A stretch of DNA of 64,000 nt from UBA12170 sp964293475. GTDB taxonomy: Bacteria; Bacteroidota; Bacteroidia; Bacteroidales; UBA12170. The stretch spans positions 11,489 through 75,488 of the forward strand of contig CAXYYJ010000025.1 of NCBI GenBank assembly GCA_964293475.1. The letters run 5' to 3'. Below are positions 36,897 through 45,787 of this stretch, one piece after another; within the stretch, counting starts at the first letter, position 1, and each line of letters opens with the position of its first letter. The notes below the pieces were generated by a model, which saw only the letters and a program-made list of their open reading frames with translations, was not told the origin of the DNA and made no database searches. A program made the position numbers and the translations under genes.

Positions 36897-38156
36897 ATGA
36901 AGAACAAACTTTTAACATTGGGGCTCATTTGGCTGACTACGGTTGGAATGGCTCAAAAAACAGTGTATCTCGACGAATGCTTTCAAATGGCCATGAGTCA
37001 TCATCCGCTGATGGTGCAAAAATCGCTGGCCGCTGAAAAATCGGACCTGCAAATGAGCAATTACGAGAAAGAGCTCTATCCTTCGCTCAGCCTTCAGGCC
37101 AAAGCTACCTATCAAAGCGAATCTATCAGCCTCCCCATCGAAATTCCCATGATAGAAATCCCCGAATTGAGCAAGGATCAGTACAAGGTTACCTTAGATG
37201 TGTACCAGCCCATTTATCGCGGGGGGATTTTTCAAAAGCAAAAAATGCTCGAATCGCAGCAGCAAATTCTCGATCAGCTAAATGTGGATAAGACTGTATA
37301 TCAGGTAAAAAGCGATGTAAAGAGTCTATTTATCGCTGTGGTGCTTCTCGATGAACAAACACAGGTGATTAAAAGCTATCAGAATCGTCTGCAAGCCAAA
37401 TGGGATGAGTTAAAAGCAGCAGTGGACGAAGGTGCAGCTTTAGCAACAGCCCTCGACAGGCTTCGGGTAGAGATGATTAAATCAGATCAGCAATTGGAAG
37501 AGATTCAGATTCAGCGGAAAGCCTATTTGTCTAATTTGCAATTGCTTACCGGAGCCGATTTTTCGGGCGAAATTGTGTTAACAGTAAAAAGCCCTGAAAT
37601 CGACGACACCAAACAAAAGCGACTGGAATACGATTTTATGACTGCCACTCAGCAAAAGCTGGAGCTCTCGGAAAATCTTATCGATGCTCAGAAACTCCCC
37701 AGACTAACGGCCTTTGCGCAAGGCGGATATGGCCGTCCGGGGTTAAACTATCTCACCAACGATTTTGTGGGATATTGGATTGTGGGTGTGCAGCTCAACT
37801 GGAAAATTATCAATTGGAATCAGTTCAACAACCAAAAGAAAATGAACGATATACTCATTAGCTCTGTGGAGGCCGATAAAGTGAATTTTGAGCGCAATGT
37901 GGAACTGGCCCTGAGCAGGATGCGGGCAGATATTGAAAAATGGAATGCTCTGCTTTTGCGCGACCCACAACTCATTTCGCTGCGAAAAAGCGTGGCCGAA
38001 AACGCTGGTCATGAACTCAATCAGGGTATCATTACCACATCGGCCTGGGTAGATGAGCTTCAGCAGCTAACCCAAGCGGAAATTGATATGAAAATACATG
38101 AAATTCAACTCATTAACAGCAAATTAGATTATTTAAACATTCAAGGAAAATTATAA
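36897..38156 (+). CDS. TolC-family outer-membrane efflux protein
   Basis: A 419-residue outer-membrane channel. The signal peptide ends TVGMAQ. The two-fold TolC pattern is visible: a first half with KTVYLDECFQMAMSHHPLMVQKSLAAEKS and a second with LSENLIDAQKLPRLTAFAQGGYG, then long coiled-coil helices that form the periplasmic tunnel (LALSRMRADIEKWNALLLRD). It follows the TetR gene by 37 bases and precedes the HlyD gene by 3 bases, so it would form the exit duct for the ABC exporter in this operon. Confidence 0.9.
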   Translation: MKNKLLTLGLIWLTTVGMAQKTVYLDECFQMAMSHHPLMVQKSLAAEKSDLQMSNYEKELYPSLSLQAKATYQSESISLPIEIPMIEIPELSKDQYKVTLDVYQPIYRGGIFQKQKMLESQQQILDQLNVDKTVYQVKSDVKSLFIAVVLLDEQTQVIKSYQNRLQAKWDELKAAVDEGAALATALDRLRVEMIKSDQQLEEIQIQRKAYLSNLQLLTGADFSGEIVLTVKSPEIDDTKQKRLEYDFMTATQQKLELSENLIDAQKLPRLTAFAQGGYGRPGLNYLTNDFVGYWIVGVQLNWKIINWNQFNNQKKMNDILISSVEADKVNFERNVELALSRMRADIEKWNALLLRDPQLISLRKSVAENAGHELNQGIITTSAWVDELQQLTQAEIDMKIHEIQLINSKLDYLNIQGKL

Positions 38157-38159
38157 GTT

Positions 38160-39065
38160 ATGAAAGCAATAAAACATCAAAAAAGCATGATAGCCGTTGT
38201 GGTAGCGGCCCTGGGTCTGGGCTTGATGTCCTGTGGCTCGCAGGATAAAAAATCCGATGCCTACGGAAATTTCGAACTCGATAAAACCATTATATCCGCT
38301 GAAGCTCAGGGACGTATCCTGTTCTTAAATGTGGATGAAGGTCAACAGCTCAAGGCCGGCGATATCCTCGGACAAATCGACACAGTTGCTTTTTATTACC
38401 AGAAAAAGCAGCTTTTTGCTCAGCAGGAATTGGCCACAGCATCTTTACCCGATATCGATGCTCAAAATGCCGTTCAAAAACAACAAGAAACCAATATTCT
38501 GGTGAACAAGGAACGCACCGAAAAACTGTTTCAGAAAAAAGCTGCAACGCAAAAGCAGGTGGACGATATAGAAGCCAGTCTCAGTTTAACCCACGCGCAA
38601 ATGAAAGCTATTACCGTGAAAAAAAATCAGGTATTTGAGCAGGTGAAATCCATTCAGGCTCAAATCGATAATATTGATTATCAGATTACTAAATGTGTGA
38701 TTGTGAGCCCGGTTGATGGGAAAGTGCTGAATAAGCTCAGTCGCACCGGCGAGATGGCTGCACCCGGAAAACCGCTTTTTACCATGGCGGCTTTAGACGA
38801 CATCCGACTCAAGATTTATGTGAGTGGAAATCAGTTGCCCCACGTGAAAATAGGACAGGAGGTTGATGTGCTTATTGATAATGATACCGAAACCAATACC
38901 ACCCTTTCGGGGGAAGTAGTTTGGATTTCGGAACAGGCCGAATTCACCCCCAAGACGGTTCAAACCAAAGAAGAACGCGTAAATCTGGTTTACGCCGTGA
39001 AAGTGAAATGCCCCAACGATGGCTCTTTGAAAGCAGGGATGCCCGCCGAAGTTAATTTTAAATAA
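38160..39065 (+). CDS. HlyD-type membrane fusion lipoprotein
   Basis: A 301-residue periplasmic adaptor. The N-terminus is hydrophobic with a lipobox (LGLGLMSC, Cys25), so it is lipid-anchored rather than helix-anchored. The lipoyl half-domains flank a coiled-coil hairpin: first GRILFLNVDEGQQLKAGDILGQID (about 50-72), helices about 80-170, then VIVSPVDGKVLNKLSRTGEMAAPGKPLFTMA (about 180-210), followed by the beta barrel. It would join the ABC-2 permeases in the inner membrane to the TolC-like channel. Confidence 0.92.
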   Translation: MKAIKHQKSMIAVVVAALGLGLMSCGSQDKKSDAYGNFELDKTIISAEAQGRILFLNVDEGQQLKAGDILGQIDTVAFYYQKKQLFAQQELATASLPDIDAQNAVQKQQETNILVNKERTEKLFQKKAATQKQVDDIEASLSLTHAQMKAITVKKNQVFEQVKSIQAQIDNIDYQITKCVIVSPVDGKVLNKLSRTGEMAAPGKPLFTMAALDDIRLKIYVSGNQLPHVKIGQEVDVLIDNDTETNTTLSGEVVWISEQAEFTPKTVQTKEERVNLVYAVKVKCPNDGSLKAGMPAEVNFK

Positions 39066-39107
39066 ACCACTGATTACGAATAATATAATCACTAAAAAAA
39101 GACTGCC

Positions 39108-40028
39108 ATGCCGGCTATAAGAATAGAAGATGTAAGTAAGCGATATGAACAGACTCAGGCTCTGAATCACATTAAATTTGATGTGAATGAAAACGAGTTG
39201 TTTGGATTGATTGGTCCCGACGGAGCAGGAAAAACCACGTTGTTCAGGATTCTGGCCAGTTTGATTCTTGCCGATTCGGGGTCGGGAACCCTCGATGGGT
39301 TGGATGTGGTGAAAGACTATAAGAAGCTTAGAACCATTCTCGGTTATATGCCCGGTCGTTTTTCCCTGTATCAGGATTTAACAGTGGAAGAGAATCTGCG
39401 ATTTTTTGCGGGAATTTTCAATACCACCATTCAGGAGAACTACCACCTGATAAAAGATATTTACATTCAGATTGAGCCCTTTAAAAATCGCAAGGCGGGA
39501 GCTCTTTCGGGGGGGATGAAACAAAAGCTGGCCCTAAGTTGTGCATTGATTCATAAGCCGCGGATTCTTTTGCTCGACGAGCCCACCACCGGAGTTGATG
39601 CGGTTTCGCGCATTGAGTTCTGGGAAATGCTCGACAAGCTCAAATTGCAGGGAATCACCATTTTTGTGAGCACTCCTTATATGGACGAAGCAGCACGTTG
39701 CGACAGAATCGCCTTGATTCAAAATGGCGAAATAATGCAAATTGCCAAACCCGCCGAAGTGGTGCAATCCTATGGAAATCATCTGTATGGGGTTAAAAGC
39801 AAGGACATGTACGGTCTTGTTCAGACGCTGCGAAACTATCCGGCTTGCCACTCAGCCTATCTTTTTGGCGAGTGGGTGCATTTGTCCACGCTAAAGAAGC
39901 TCGATGAACAGGATTTGCAGACCTTTCTCCACCGTCACCATTTTCAGGATTATAGTGTAAAACCCATTCAGGCGCACATAGAAGATAGTTTTATGGAGCT
40001 TATGAATCAACAAGTAAATCAGCAATAA
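39108..40028 (+). CDS. ABC transporter ATPase 1 (normal signature, missing Q- and H-loop residues)
   Basis: A 306-residue nucleotide-binding subunit. Walker A is GPDGAGKTT (36-44), the signature is LSGG (133-136, then MKQKLAL), Walker B is ILLLDEPTTGVD (about 153-164). Two conserved residues differ: the Q-loop glutamine is Gly83 (YMPGRFSLY) and the H-loop histidine is Pro190 (FVSTPYMDEA). Residues about 215-306 form an extra C-terminal domain. It overlaps the second ATPase gene by one base (TAATG). Together with the partner it should form a heterodimer for the drug-type exporter YbhFSR-like complex; in E. coli YbhF the two halves are fused. Confidence 0.92.
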   Translation: MPAIRIEDVSKRYEQTQALNHIKFDVNENELFGLIGPDGAGKTTLFRILASLILADSGSGTLDGLDVVKDYKKLRTILGYMPGRFSLYQDLTVEENLRFFAGIFNTTIQENYHLIKDIYIQIEPFKNRKAGALSGGMKQKLALSCALIHKPRILLLDEPTTGVDAVSRIEFWEMLDKLKLQGITIFVSTPYMDEAARCDRIALIQNGEIMQIAKPAEVVQSYGNHLYGVKSKDMYGLVQTLRNYPACHSAYLFGEWVHLSTLKKLDEQDLQTFLHRHHFQDYSVKPIQAHIEDSFMELMNQQVNQQ

Positions 40029-40765
40029 TGAAAACACAACTGTTCGATAAACCAGTGATTGTGCGCGATTTGGTAAAAAAGTTTGGCAGTTTTGTGGCCA
40101 ACGACCATCTGAACTTCGATGTAAATACCGGCGAAATATTTGGATTTCTGGGCGCCAATGGAGCGGGAAAAACCACCGCCATCAAGATTCTTTGCGGCTT
40201 GACAGAGCCAACATCGGGCCATGTGGAAATTGCGGGCTACGATATTTATAAACAGCGCGAAAAGATAAAGCAAAGCATTGGCTATATGAGCCAGAAATTC
40301 TCGCTCTATCACGACCTGACTATTGCCGAAAACATCAGATTTTACGGGGGAATTTATGGTTTGTCACGGCAAAGGATAAAAGAAAAAACTTCGGATTATA
40401 TTGAGCGGTTGTCGCTGCAGCCCTATGCCAAAAGTCAGGTTCATGAGTTGCCTTTGGGCATAAAACAAAAGCTGGCTTTTTTATTGGCCATACTTCACGA
40501 GCCGCCCATTGTTTTTCTCGACGAACCCACCGGGGGAGTTGACCCCATTACCCGCCGTCAGTTTTGGGAAATGATTTATCAGGAAGCTGCTGCCGGAAAA
40601 ACCATTTTCGTGACCACGCATTATATGGACGAAGCCGAATACTGTCACAGGGTGAGCATCATGGTCGATGGCCGGATAGAAGCACTCGATACGCCATTGG
40701 GGCTCAAGAAAACCTTTGGCGTGGACTCGGTGGAGCAGGTATTTGTGAAACTTGCGCGGGGTTAA
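40028..40765 (+). CDS. ABC transporter ATPase 2 (normal H-loop, degenerate signature)
   Basis: A 245-residue nucleotide-binding subunit. Walker A is GANGAGKTT (42-50), the Q-loop glutamine is Gln89 (YMSQKFSLY), Walker B is IVFLDEPTGGVD (about 161-172) and the H-loop histidine is His198 (FVTTHYMDEAE). The signature is degenerate: LPLGIKQKLAF (141-151) instead of LSGGxxQ. Paired with ATPase 1 it gives one fully formed site (this protein's Walker A/B/H with the other's LSGG) and one degenerate site. Upstream overlap with ATPase 1 is one base. Confidence 0.92.
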   Translation: MKTQLFDKPVIVRDLVKKFGSFVANDHLNFDVNTGEIFGFLGANGAGKTTAIKILCGLTEPTSGHVEIAGYDIYKQREKIKQSIGYMSQKFSLYHDLTIAENIRFYGGIYGLSRQRIKEKTSDYIERLSLQPYAKSQVHELPLGIKQKLAFLLAILHEPPIVFLDEPTGGVDPITRRQFWEMIYQEAAAGKTIFVTTHYMDEAEYCHRVSIMVDGRIEALDTPLGLKKTFGVDSVEQVFVKLARG

Positions 40766-40797
40766 AAATAAATTGATGAACAACTAATAGACACATC

Positions 40798-40860
40798 ATG
40801 AAACGAGCCATGAGAATAATTCTCCTACAGGGAATGAATAAATTGGCGAGTTCCATCTGA
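40798..40860 (+). CDS. Possible 20-residue peptide in the ABC operon
   Basis: An ATG-started frame (KRAMRIILLQGMNKLASSI) fills most of the 120-base gap between the ATPase 2 and permease 1 genes. It is the only gap of this length inside an otherwise packed operon. It could be a leader peptide or chance; nothing else supports it. Confidence 0.15.
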   Translation: MKRAMRIILLQGMNKLASSI

Positions 40861-40885
40861 CGATTAAAAAACAAATAATAAACAG

Positions 40886-41983
40886 ATGAAAATCTTCATA
40901 ATTAAAGAGTTTCTGCAAATTTTTCGCGATAAGCGATCCATGATCATACTGTTCGGCATTCCGGTGGTGCAGGTTTTGCTCTTTGGGTTTGCCCTGAAAA
41001 ACGAGCTCAAAAATGCTCATATCGCCATTTTAGATCAAAGCAAGGACACCTATTCACTCGAACTTACCCAAAAACTCAGCTCTTCGGGTTATTTTATCCT
41101 GAGCGAAAATCTCACAAACAGCCAGCAGATTGAAGAAGTATTCAGGAAAGGAAAAGTGAGAGAAGTGATTGTTTTTGAGCCCGATTTTGGAAACAATTTG
41201 CTGAAAAACGGAGTAGCTCAGTTGCAAATTATTACCGATGCCAGCGACCCGAACACCGCAAGTATTGTGTACAGCTATACCCAATCCATTGTCAACGATT
41301 ATTTGCTCGAAATAAACCGTGGGAACGAACTTCCGCTGATGATCATTCCCCAGACCGAAATGCGCTACAACCAGGAGCTGAAGAGTGTTTTTATGTTCGT
41401 TCCCGGCATCATCACCATCATCCTTATGCTGGTTTCGGCCATGATGACCTCCATTTCCATCACCCGTGAGAAAGAGCTGGGAACCATGGAAATTCTTCTT
41501 GTTTCACCCGTGAAACCGGCACAGATTATCGTCGGTAAGGTGATTCCCTATGTGGTTTTGTCGTTTGTGAGCGCTGTTATGATACTGTTGCTCAGCTATT
41601 TTGTCTTTCATATGCCGTTTTCGGGCAGTTTGATTTTGCTTTTGCTGGTCACCATATTGTTCATTGTTCTGGCTTTAAGTCTGGGGGTTTTTATCTCCAC
41701 CGTGAGCAAGACCCAACAAGTGGCCATGTTGTTGAGTATGTTTGCCTTATTGCTTCCCACCATTCTGCTTTCGGGCTTTATATTTCCCATAGAGAACATG
41801 CCGCTGATACTTCAGTACTTTAGTCATATTATGCCGCCCAAGTGGTTTGTCATCATCATAAAAAACATCATTATCAAAGGCAATGGAATAGAAGTAATCT
41901 GGAAAGAAGTACTGATTCTTTTCGCCATGGCTATGTTTTTTATTCTGCTCAGCATCAAAAAGTTTAAAATCCGGCTGGAATAA
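40886..41983 (+). CDS. ABC-2 type permease 1
   Basis: A 365-residue inner-membrane permease of the ABC-2 family. One helix lies near the N-terminus (MIILFGIPVVQVLLFGFAL), followed by a large periplasmic domain of about 140 residues, and five helices from about 165 to the end (GIITIILMLVSAMMTSISIT is the first). The cytoplasmic motif EKELGTMEILLVSPVKPAQIIVGK (about 195-220) is the coupling region that touches the ATPases. It works with permease 2, which has the same layout. Confidence 0.93.
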   Translation: MKIFIIKEFLQIFRDKRSMIILFGIPVVQVLLFGFALKNELKNAHIAILDQSKDTYSLELTQKLSSSGYFILSENLTNSQQIEEVFRKGKVREVIVFEPDFGNNLLKNGVAQLQIITDASDPNTASIVYSYTQSIVNDYLLEINRGNELPLMIIPQTEMRYNQELKSVFMFVPGIITIILMLVSAMMTSISITREKELGTMEILLVSPVKPAQIIVGKVIPYVVLSFVSAVMILLLSYFVFHMPFSGSLILLLLVTILFIVLALSLGVFISTVSKTQQVAMLLSMFALLLPTILLSGFIFPIENMPLILQYFSHIMPPKWFVIIIKNIIIKGNGIEVIWKEVLILFAMAMFFILLSIKKFKIRLE

Positions 41984-42008
41984 GTTATTAATCTTTAAGT
42001 AATTGTAA

Positions 42009-43124
42009 ATGAGAACTATATTTTATATCATCCAGAAAGAATTTCTGCAAATTTTTAGGGACAAAATGATGTTGCCCATCATTTTTGGAATTCCCATAGT
42101 GCAGCTGCTGGTCTTGTCGTACACCGCCACTTTCGAAATAAAACATATTGAAGTGGGCATAGCAGATTTGGACAGGTCAACGCTTTCGCAGGATTTAATC
42201 AGTCGTTTCAATGCCAGTCCGTTCTACGAGGTGAAGCAGATAGAAACTTCCTACGAGGTATTGGAACAGGAGCTGCAGAGCGGGCACATAGCTCAGATTT
42301 TATATATTCCCGCCGAATTTGAGAAAGATATTTTGCTCAGGCAGAACAGTTCGCTGCAAATAGTTACCGATGCCATAAACGGCAGTGCCGCCAGTTTGAT
42401 GAGTGCCTATACAGCCCAGATTATTGCGGGATTTAATAAGGATTATCTCGTAAAAAACCAGCTTTCGCCCGCCAATTACAAGCAAATCAGTACCCATGTA
42501 AGCTATTGGTACAATCCGGAGCTCGACTATAAAACCTTTATGGTTCCTGGGATTCTGGTGCTTCTGGTTACCATTATCGGGCTTTTTCTTTCCTCCATGA
42601 ACATAGTGAGAGAGAAGGAATTGGGAACCATTGAGCAGCTCAATGTTACGCCCATTCGTAAATATCAGTTTATCATAGGAAAGCTGATGCCGTTTTGGTT
42701 TATTGCCATGTTCGATCTGATGCTTGGATTGCTCATTGCGCGGTTTGTTTTTGTGATTCCCATTTTAGGTAGCATTCCGTTGGTATTGGCAGTGGCCAGC
42801 ATTTATCTCATACTTATTCTGGGGATTGGTCTGTTTATCAGTACTTTGGCCGATACACAGCAGCAATCCATGTTTATTTCCTGGTTTTTTGTCATGATAT
42901 TTATTCTGCTGAGTGGTTTGTTCACGCCGGTGGAAAACATGCCGGAGTGGGCACAATCGCTGAATTATGCCAATCCCATAGCCTATTTTATCTCCTTTAT
43001 GCGGCTTGTAATACTCAAGGGATCGGGACTCAGCGATGTGTATCCACAGGTAATTTCCATTGCCCTTTATGCGGTTTTGGCTATTTCTTTAGCCACCTGG
43101 CGATACCGGAAGGCTCAGGGGTAA
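42009..43124 (+). CDS. ABC-2 type permease 2
   Basis: A 371-residue paralog of permease 1, with the same N-terminal helix (MMLPIIFGIPIVQLLVLSY), periplasmic domain, coupling motif EKELGTIEQLNVTPIRKYQFIIGK, and five C-terminal helices. The N-terminal IIQKEFLQIFRDK is nearly the same as IIKEFLQIFRDK in permease 1, so the pair arose by duplication, and they would form the heterodimeric pore of the exporter. It is the last gene of the operon. Confidence 0.93.
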   Translation: MRTIFYIIQKEFLQIFRDKMMLPIIFGIPIVQLLVLSYTATFEIKHIEVGIADLDRSTLSQDLISRFNASPFYEVKQIETSYEVLEQELQSGHIAQILYIPAEFEKDILLRQNSSLQIVTDAINGSAASLMSAYTAQIIAGFNKDYLVKNQLSPANYKQISTHVSYWYNPELDYKTFMVPGILVLLVTIIGLFLSSMNIVREKELGTIEQLNVTPIRKYQFIIGKLMPFWFIAMFDLMLGLLIARFVFVIPILGSIPLVLAVASIYLILILGIGLFISTLADTQQQSMFISWFFVMIFILLSGLFTPVENMPEWAQSLNYANPIAYFISFMRLVILKGSGLSDVYPQVISIALYAVLAISLATWRYRKAQG

Positions 43125-43172
43125 AACAGATTTTATTGGTTTTTTTAGATGGTTCTATTTTTTTGAAATTTA

Positions 43173-43205
43173 TTGGCTATTATGAACATATGTTCATTAT
43201 ATTTG
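43173..43205 (+). promoter_or_regulatory. Promoter with 16-bp palindromic operator before the uncharacterised gene
   Basis: The perfect palindrome ATGAACATATGTTCAT (43182-43197) fills the spacer between TTG (43173-43175) and TATATTTG (43198-43205). A protein bound there would block the polymerase. The palindrome touches the -7 element exactly as the one at 45751-45766 does. Confidence 0.65.
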
Positions 43206-43227
43206 TCGGGAACCTAAATTTAAAAAT

Positions 43228-43935
43228 ATGAAATCTGTTAGTTTTGAAGGATTAACATGTTATTCCTTCCGTGTACAATTGAACTATTCTGCTCTTAGCA
43301 GCGAATTGGGATGCTTAGTTTTAGAAGCAAGTGCTAATCCCGAATACTACGCCAAGAATTCTTTTCCCCCCGAAAACAAAGCAGTTAAACGGCATCTGTT
43401 TTTCCCGGTTAAAAAAGATGCCATTTGTTTTCAGGATACCGTTACAAGAGCTGCTGTCGCCATGCGAACAAAAGTCAACAAAGCCATGCATATTTATCCT
43501 GGCCAGTTAATCTATGCCAATAAGGTGCATCAATGTGTTCACATGCAATTGGATAATACCGGGGATATTTCTGCTTTTCTCGATGATTTAAAAAAACAGG
43601 ATATTCGTTTCGAGTCCGACAGAAAAGTTAATCCCTACGAAAGCGATATGATTTTTAAAAAGCATACCCGCTTCATCGAATTGAGAGAATCGGTGTATTT
43701 AGATGCTGACAATCCACATCGCTATTTCTTTAAAATTAATGAACACATTGATTTTAATGCCTTTATGAAAGGAGTTGAGCAAATTAAAGCCAATTGCAAT
43801 TATCACCTATTCGACTCATTTTTAAGTCATCTTTTTACCAATGATGAAGTCATTGATTTTATTGGAATTTATTCTCATCATTGCGACGAGTCACGATTCC
43901 CCGAACTTCTGGAAAATATAAAACGAGTATTCTAA
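43228..43935 (+). CDS. Uncharacterised protein, probable co-regulated partner of the DUF134 cluster
   Basis: A 235-residue soluble protein that I do not recognise. It has no signal peptide or membrane segment, is rich in His, Cys and Phe (LTCYSF, LGCLVL, DAICFQ, HQCVHM, NCNYHLF, SHHCDE), and is well-formed with mixed alpha/beta character. The six scattered cysteines do not form a standard Fe-S motif. Its promoter carries a palindrome of the same length, position and flank as the one before the DUF134 gene at 45788, which is the main clue to its role. It follows the ABC operon by 103 bases but has its own promoter. Confidence 0.7.
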   Translation: MKSVSFEGLTCYSFRVQLNYSALSSELGCLVLEASANPEYYAKNSFPPENKAVKRHLFFPVKKDAICFQDTVTRAAVAMRTKVNKAMHIYPGQLIYANKVHQCVHMQLDNTGDISAFLDDLKKQDIRFESDRKVNPYESDMIFKKHTRFIELRESVYLDADNPHRYFFKINEHIDFNAFMKGVEQIKANCNYHLFDSFLSHLFTNDEVIDFIGIYSHHCDESRFPELLENIKRVF

Positions 43936-44017
43936 GGCGTTTAGTGATTTATTCAGGCGCAAAATCATTGAACTAGCCGAATGTTTTACCTAAAACTGGA
44001 AGTAGCTATTTTGAAAA

Positions 44018-45553
44018 CTATTTTTTCTCCAGCTCATCCCAGTTAATTTCCTGTTTCTGATACTCGCGCATGCGGCTGGTGGGTTCCATGACCGATTGTC
44101 CCTGCCAGATATCATCGCTGTACTGTTTCACATAAACCACGGGCATTTCTTTAATCCGGGTGGTGGATAAATACTGCTGCGATTCAATTTTTTTGCTGCT
44201 CAGAACCAGCAATTCCTTTGTTTCTTCAGTTTCAACCTTGATTGCGACTTTCACTTCCAACTCGTTGAGCGTCTTGTCTATCATAAACCTGTCGCGCTTT
44301 TTCAGTAACGAGATATTCCGCTCAAAACTGGTTTCGGTGGTTTGGGTATTGGAGAAATATTTGAGTTGGTAGTTGTTGTCGATTCGCTCCCAGGAGATCG
44401 ATGTGCGATATATTTTTTCGTGATATCCCACCCCCAAAAGCTGAACATCTTTCCCGTCTTTCCCGTCGCCATATTGAAAATCGGCTTTTAAAATGGCATA
44501 CGTTGAAGTGGATACATAGATGCGACCTTCGAATTTGCCGCCTCGTGGCCAAAAATCAATAATATAAACATCTTCACCATCGTAGCGTGTTCCACCCGCC
44601 AAATTGTATTTGTAGCGACCTGGTTTGTAGAGAAATTCCCAGATTTCCTTGTCGGCCAGCGATGCATATTTCAAGCTTGTTTTAAGCTGATTTACAATAG
44701 ATTCTGTGCTTATCTTTTTGGTTTCCCTTTCCTGAGCCGTGTTGGTATCCACGGTGATATTCTTGCCCATTTCCAGTTTCTCGCCAATAATGCCCGATTT
44801 TATTTTCCAATACTCGTCATCCTTGGTTTCACTGAACATTTTTTCAAAGATTTTCCCCAGCTGTTCCATCTCCGTAAACTCTTCTTCCTTCAGCATCACT
44901 GTTTTCTGGGGAGATATTTTAACGGAATCGAACGATTTCGGGTGGGTGAAAACGGTTCCAAGAAAATCGGTGAAAGATGTGGTGTGACGAGGAATTTTAG
45001 CAACAATCTGATTGAGCATTTTAGAGTCTATTTCTTCAATGGAATTCTCAACAACCTTGGCTGTAAAGTTATCAAAATCAGAATTTTGTTTGTTGCGGAT
45101 AAATACCTGGCCCGATGCCCCATAGGGTTGGTAATTCTTTGCTCTGTTTAAAACAATTTTTTCAATGATGTCTTTCGCCTTGGGCGGATTCCCATAAACC
45201 CAGGCTTCGCTCAGATTTACCAGCTCTTCCTCCATTTTCACTGTATCGTGTTTGCTTAATGCAGATACGTTAGTTTTCAGTGTTTTATAGCCAAGATACT
45301 GGATAAATACAGAATCGGTGGGCAATAAATTGGTGGTAATGGAAAAAAATCCAGCCTCATTGGAAATGGTTCCCTGTTGCTGTTTCACAAAAAGGATATT
45401 GGCATAGGGGAGAGGCTCGCCGGTTTTCTTGTCGACTACCAAATAATGATGATTGTCATCATGAACTGCATTGCTATTTTGCGAAAAGCTTGCGCTAATT
45501 GTCAAAAATGTGATAAAAAGGAGGATAAAATATTTCATAAGCCTAAGACTCAT
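44018..45553 (-). CDS. Outer-membrane carboxypeptidase-regulatory-like domain protein
   Basis: A 511-residue exported protein. The signal peptide is within residues 1-25 (YFILLFITFLTISASFSQ); ATG at 45538 (MKYFI) is an equally possible start. Residues about 38-110 are a CarboxypepD_reg-like domain (LVVDKKTGEPLPYANILFVKQQQGTISNEAGFFSITT, then SVFIQYLGYKTL). The rest (about 120-511) has long charged helices and beta strands resembling DUF5686-type proteins but lacks a clear barrel end. It has no TonB plug. It lies divergently between the two palindrome-controlled transcription units. Function unknown. Confidence 0.65.
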   Translation of the reverse strand: MSLRLMKYFILLFITFLTISASFSQNSNAVHDDNHHYLVVDKKTGEPLPYANILFVKQQQGTISNEAGFFSITTNLLPTDSVFIQYLGYKTLKTNVSALSKHDTVKMEEELVNLSEAWVYGNPPKAKDIIEKIVLNRAKNYQPYGASGQVFIRNKQNSDFDNFTAKVVENSIEEIDSKMLNQIVAKIPRHTTSFTDFLGTVFTHPKSFDSVKISPQKTVMLKEEEFTEMEQLGKIFEKMFSETKDDEYWKIKSGIIGEKLEMGKNITVDTNTAQERETKKISTESIVNQLKTSLKYASLADKEIWEFLYKPGRYKYNLAGGTRYDGEDVYIIDFWPRGGKFEGRIYVSTSTYAILKADFQYGDGKDGKDVQLLGVGYHEKIYRTSISWERIDNNYQLKYFSNTQTTETSFERNISLLKKRDRFMIDKTLNELEVKVAIKVETEETKELLVLSSKKIESQQYLSTTRIKEMPVVYVKQYSDDIWQGQSVMEPTSRMREYQKQEINWDELEKK

Positions 45554-45750
45554 TTTCCGTGGTTTTTGTTACACGAAATAACGAAAAGAAGTTTTACATA
45601 GGGGTTTAAAATATCAGGGCATTTCAGATTTGCACTAAAGAAACACGGGTCAGATGCATTTTCTAGCCTAATTGAACATCAATTTTTGTGGAGAATGATG
45701 TTAGTCCGGGGAAGTTTTTTTTTCATTTCCCCAAAAATATAATGCGTATT

Positions 45751-45774
45751 ATGAGAATATTCTCATTATATTTG
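45751..45774 (+). promoter_or_regulatory. 16-bp palindromic operator at the DUF134 promoter
   Basis: Perfect palindrome ATGAGAATATTCTCAT (45751-45766) followed at once by TATATTTG (45767-45774). Same length and same offset from the -7 as the palindrome at 43182-43197; the inner half-sites differ (GAACAT versus GAGAAT). Likely bound by the DUF134 protein itself. Confidence 0.65.
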
Positions 45775-45787
45775 CAAAAAAAAGAAT

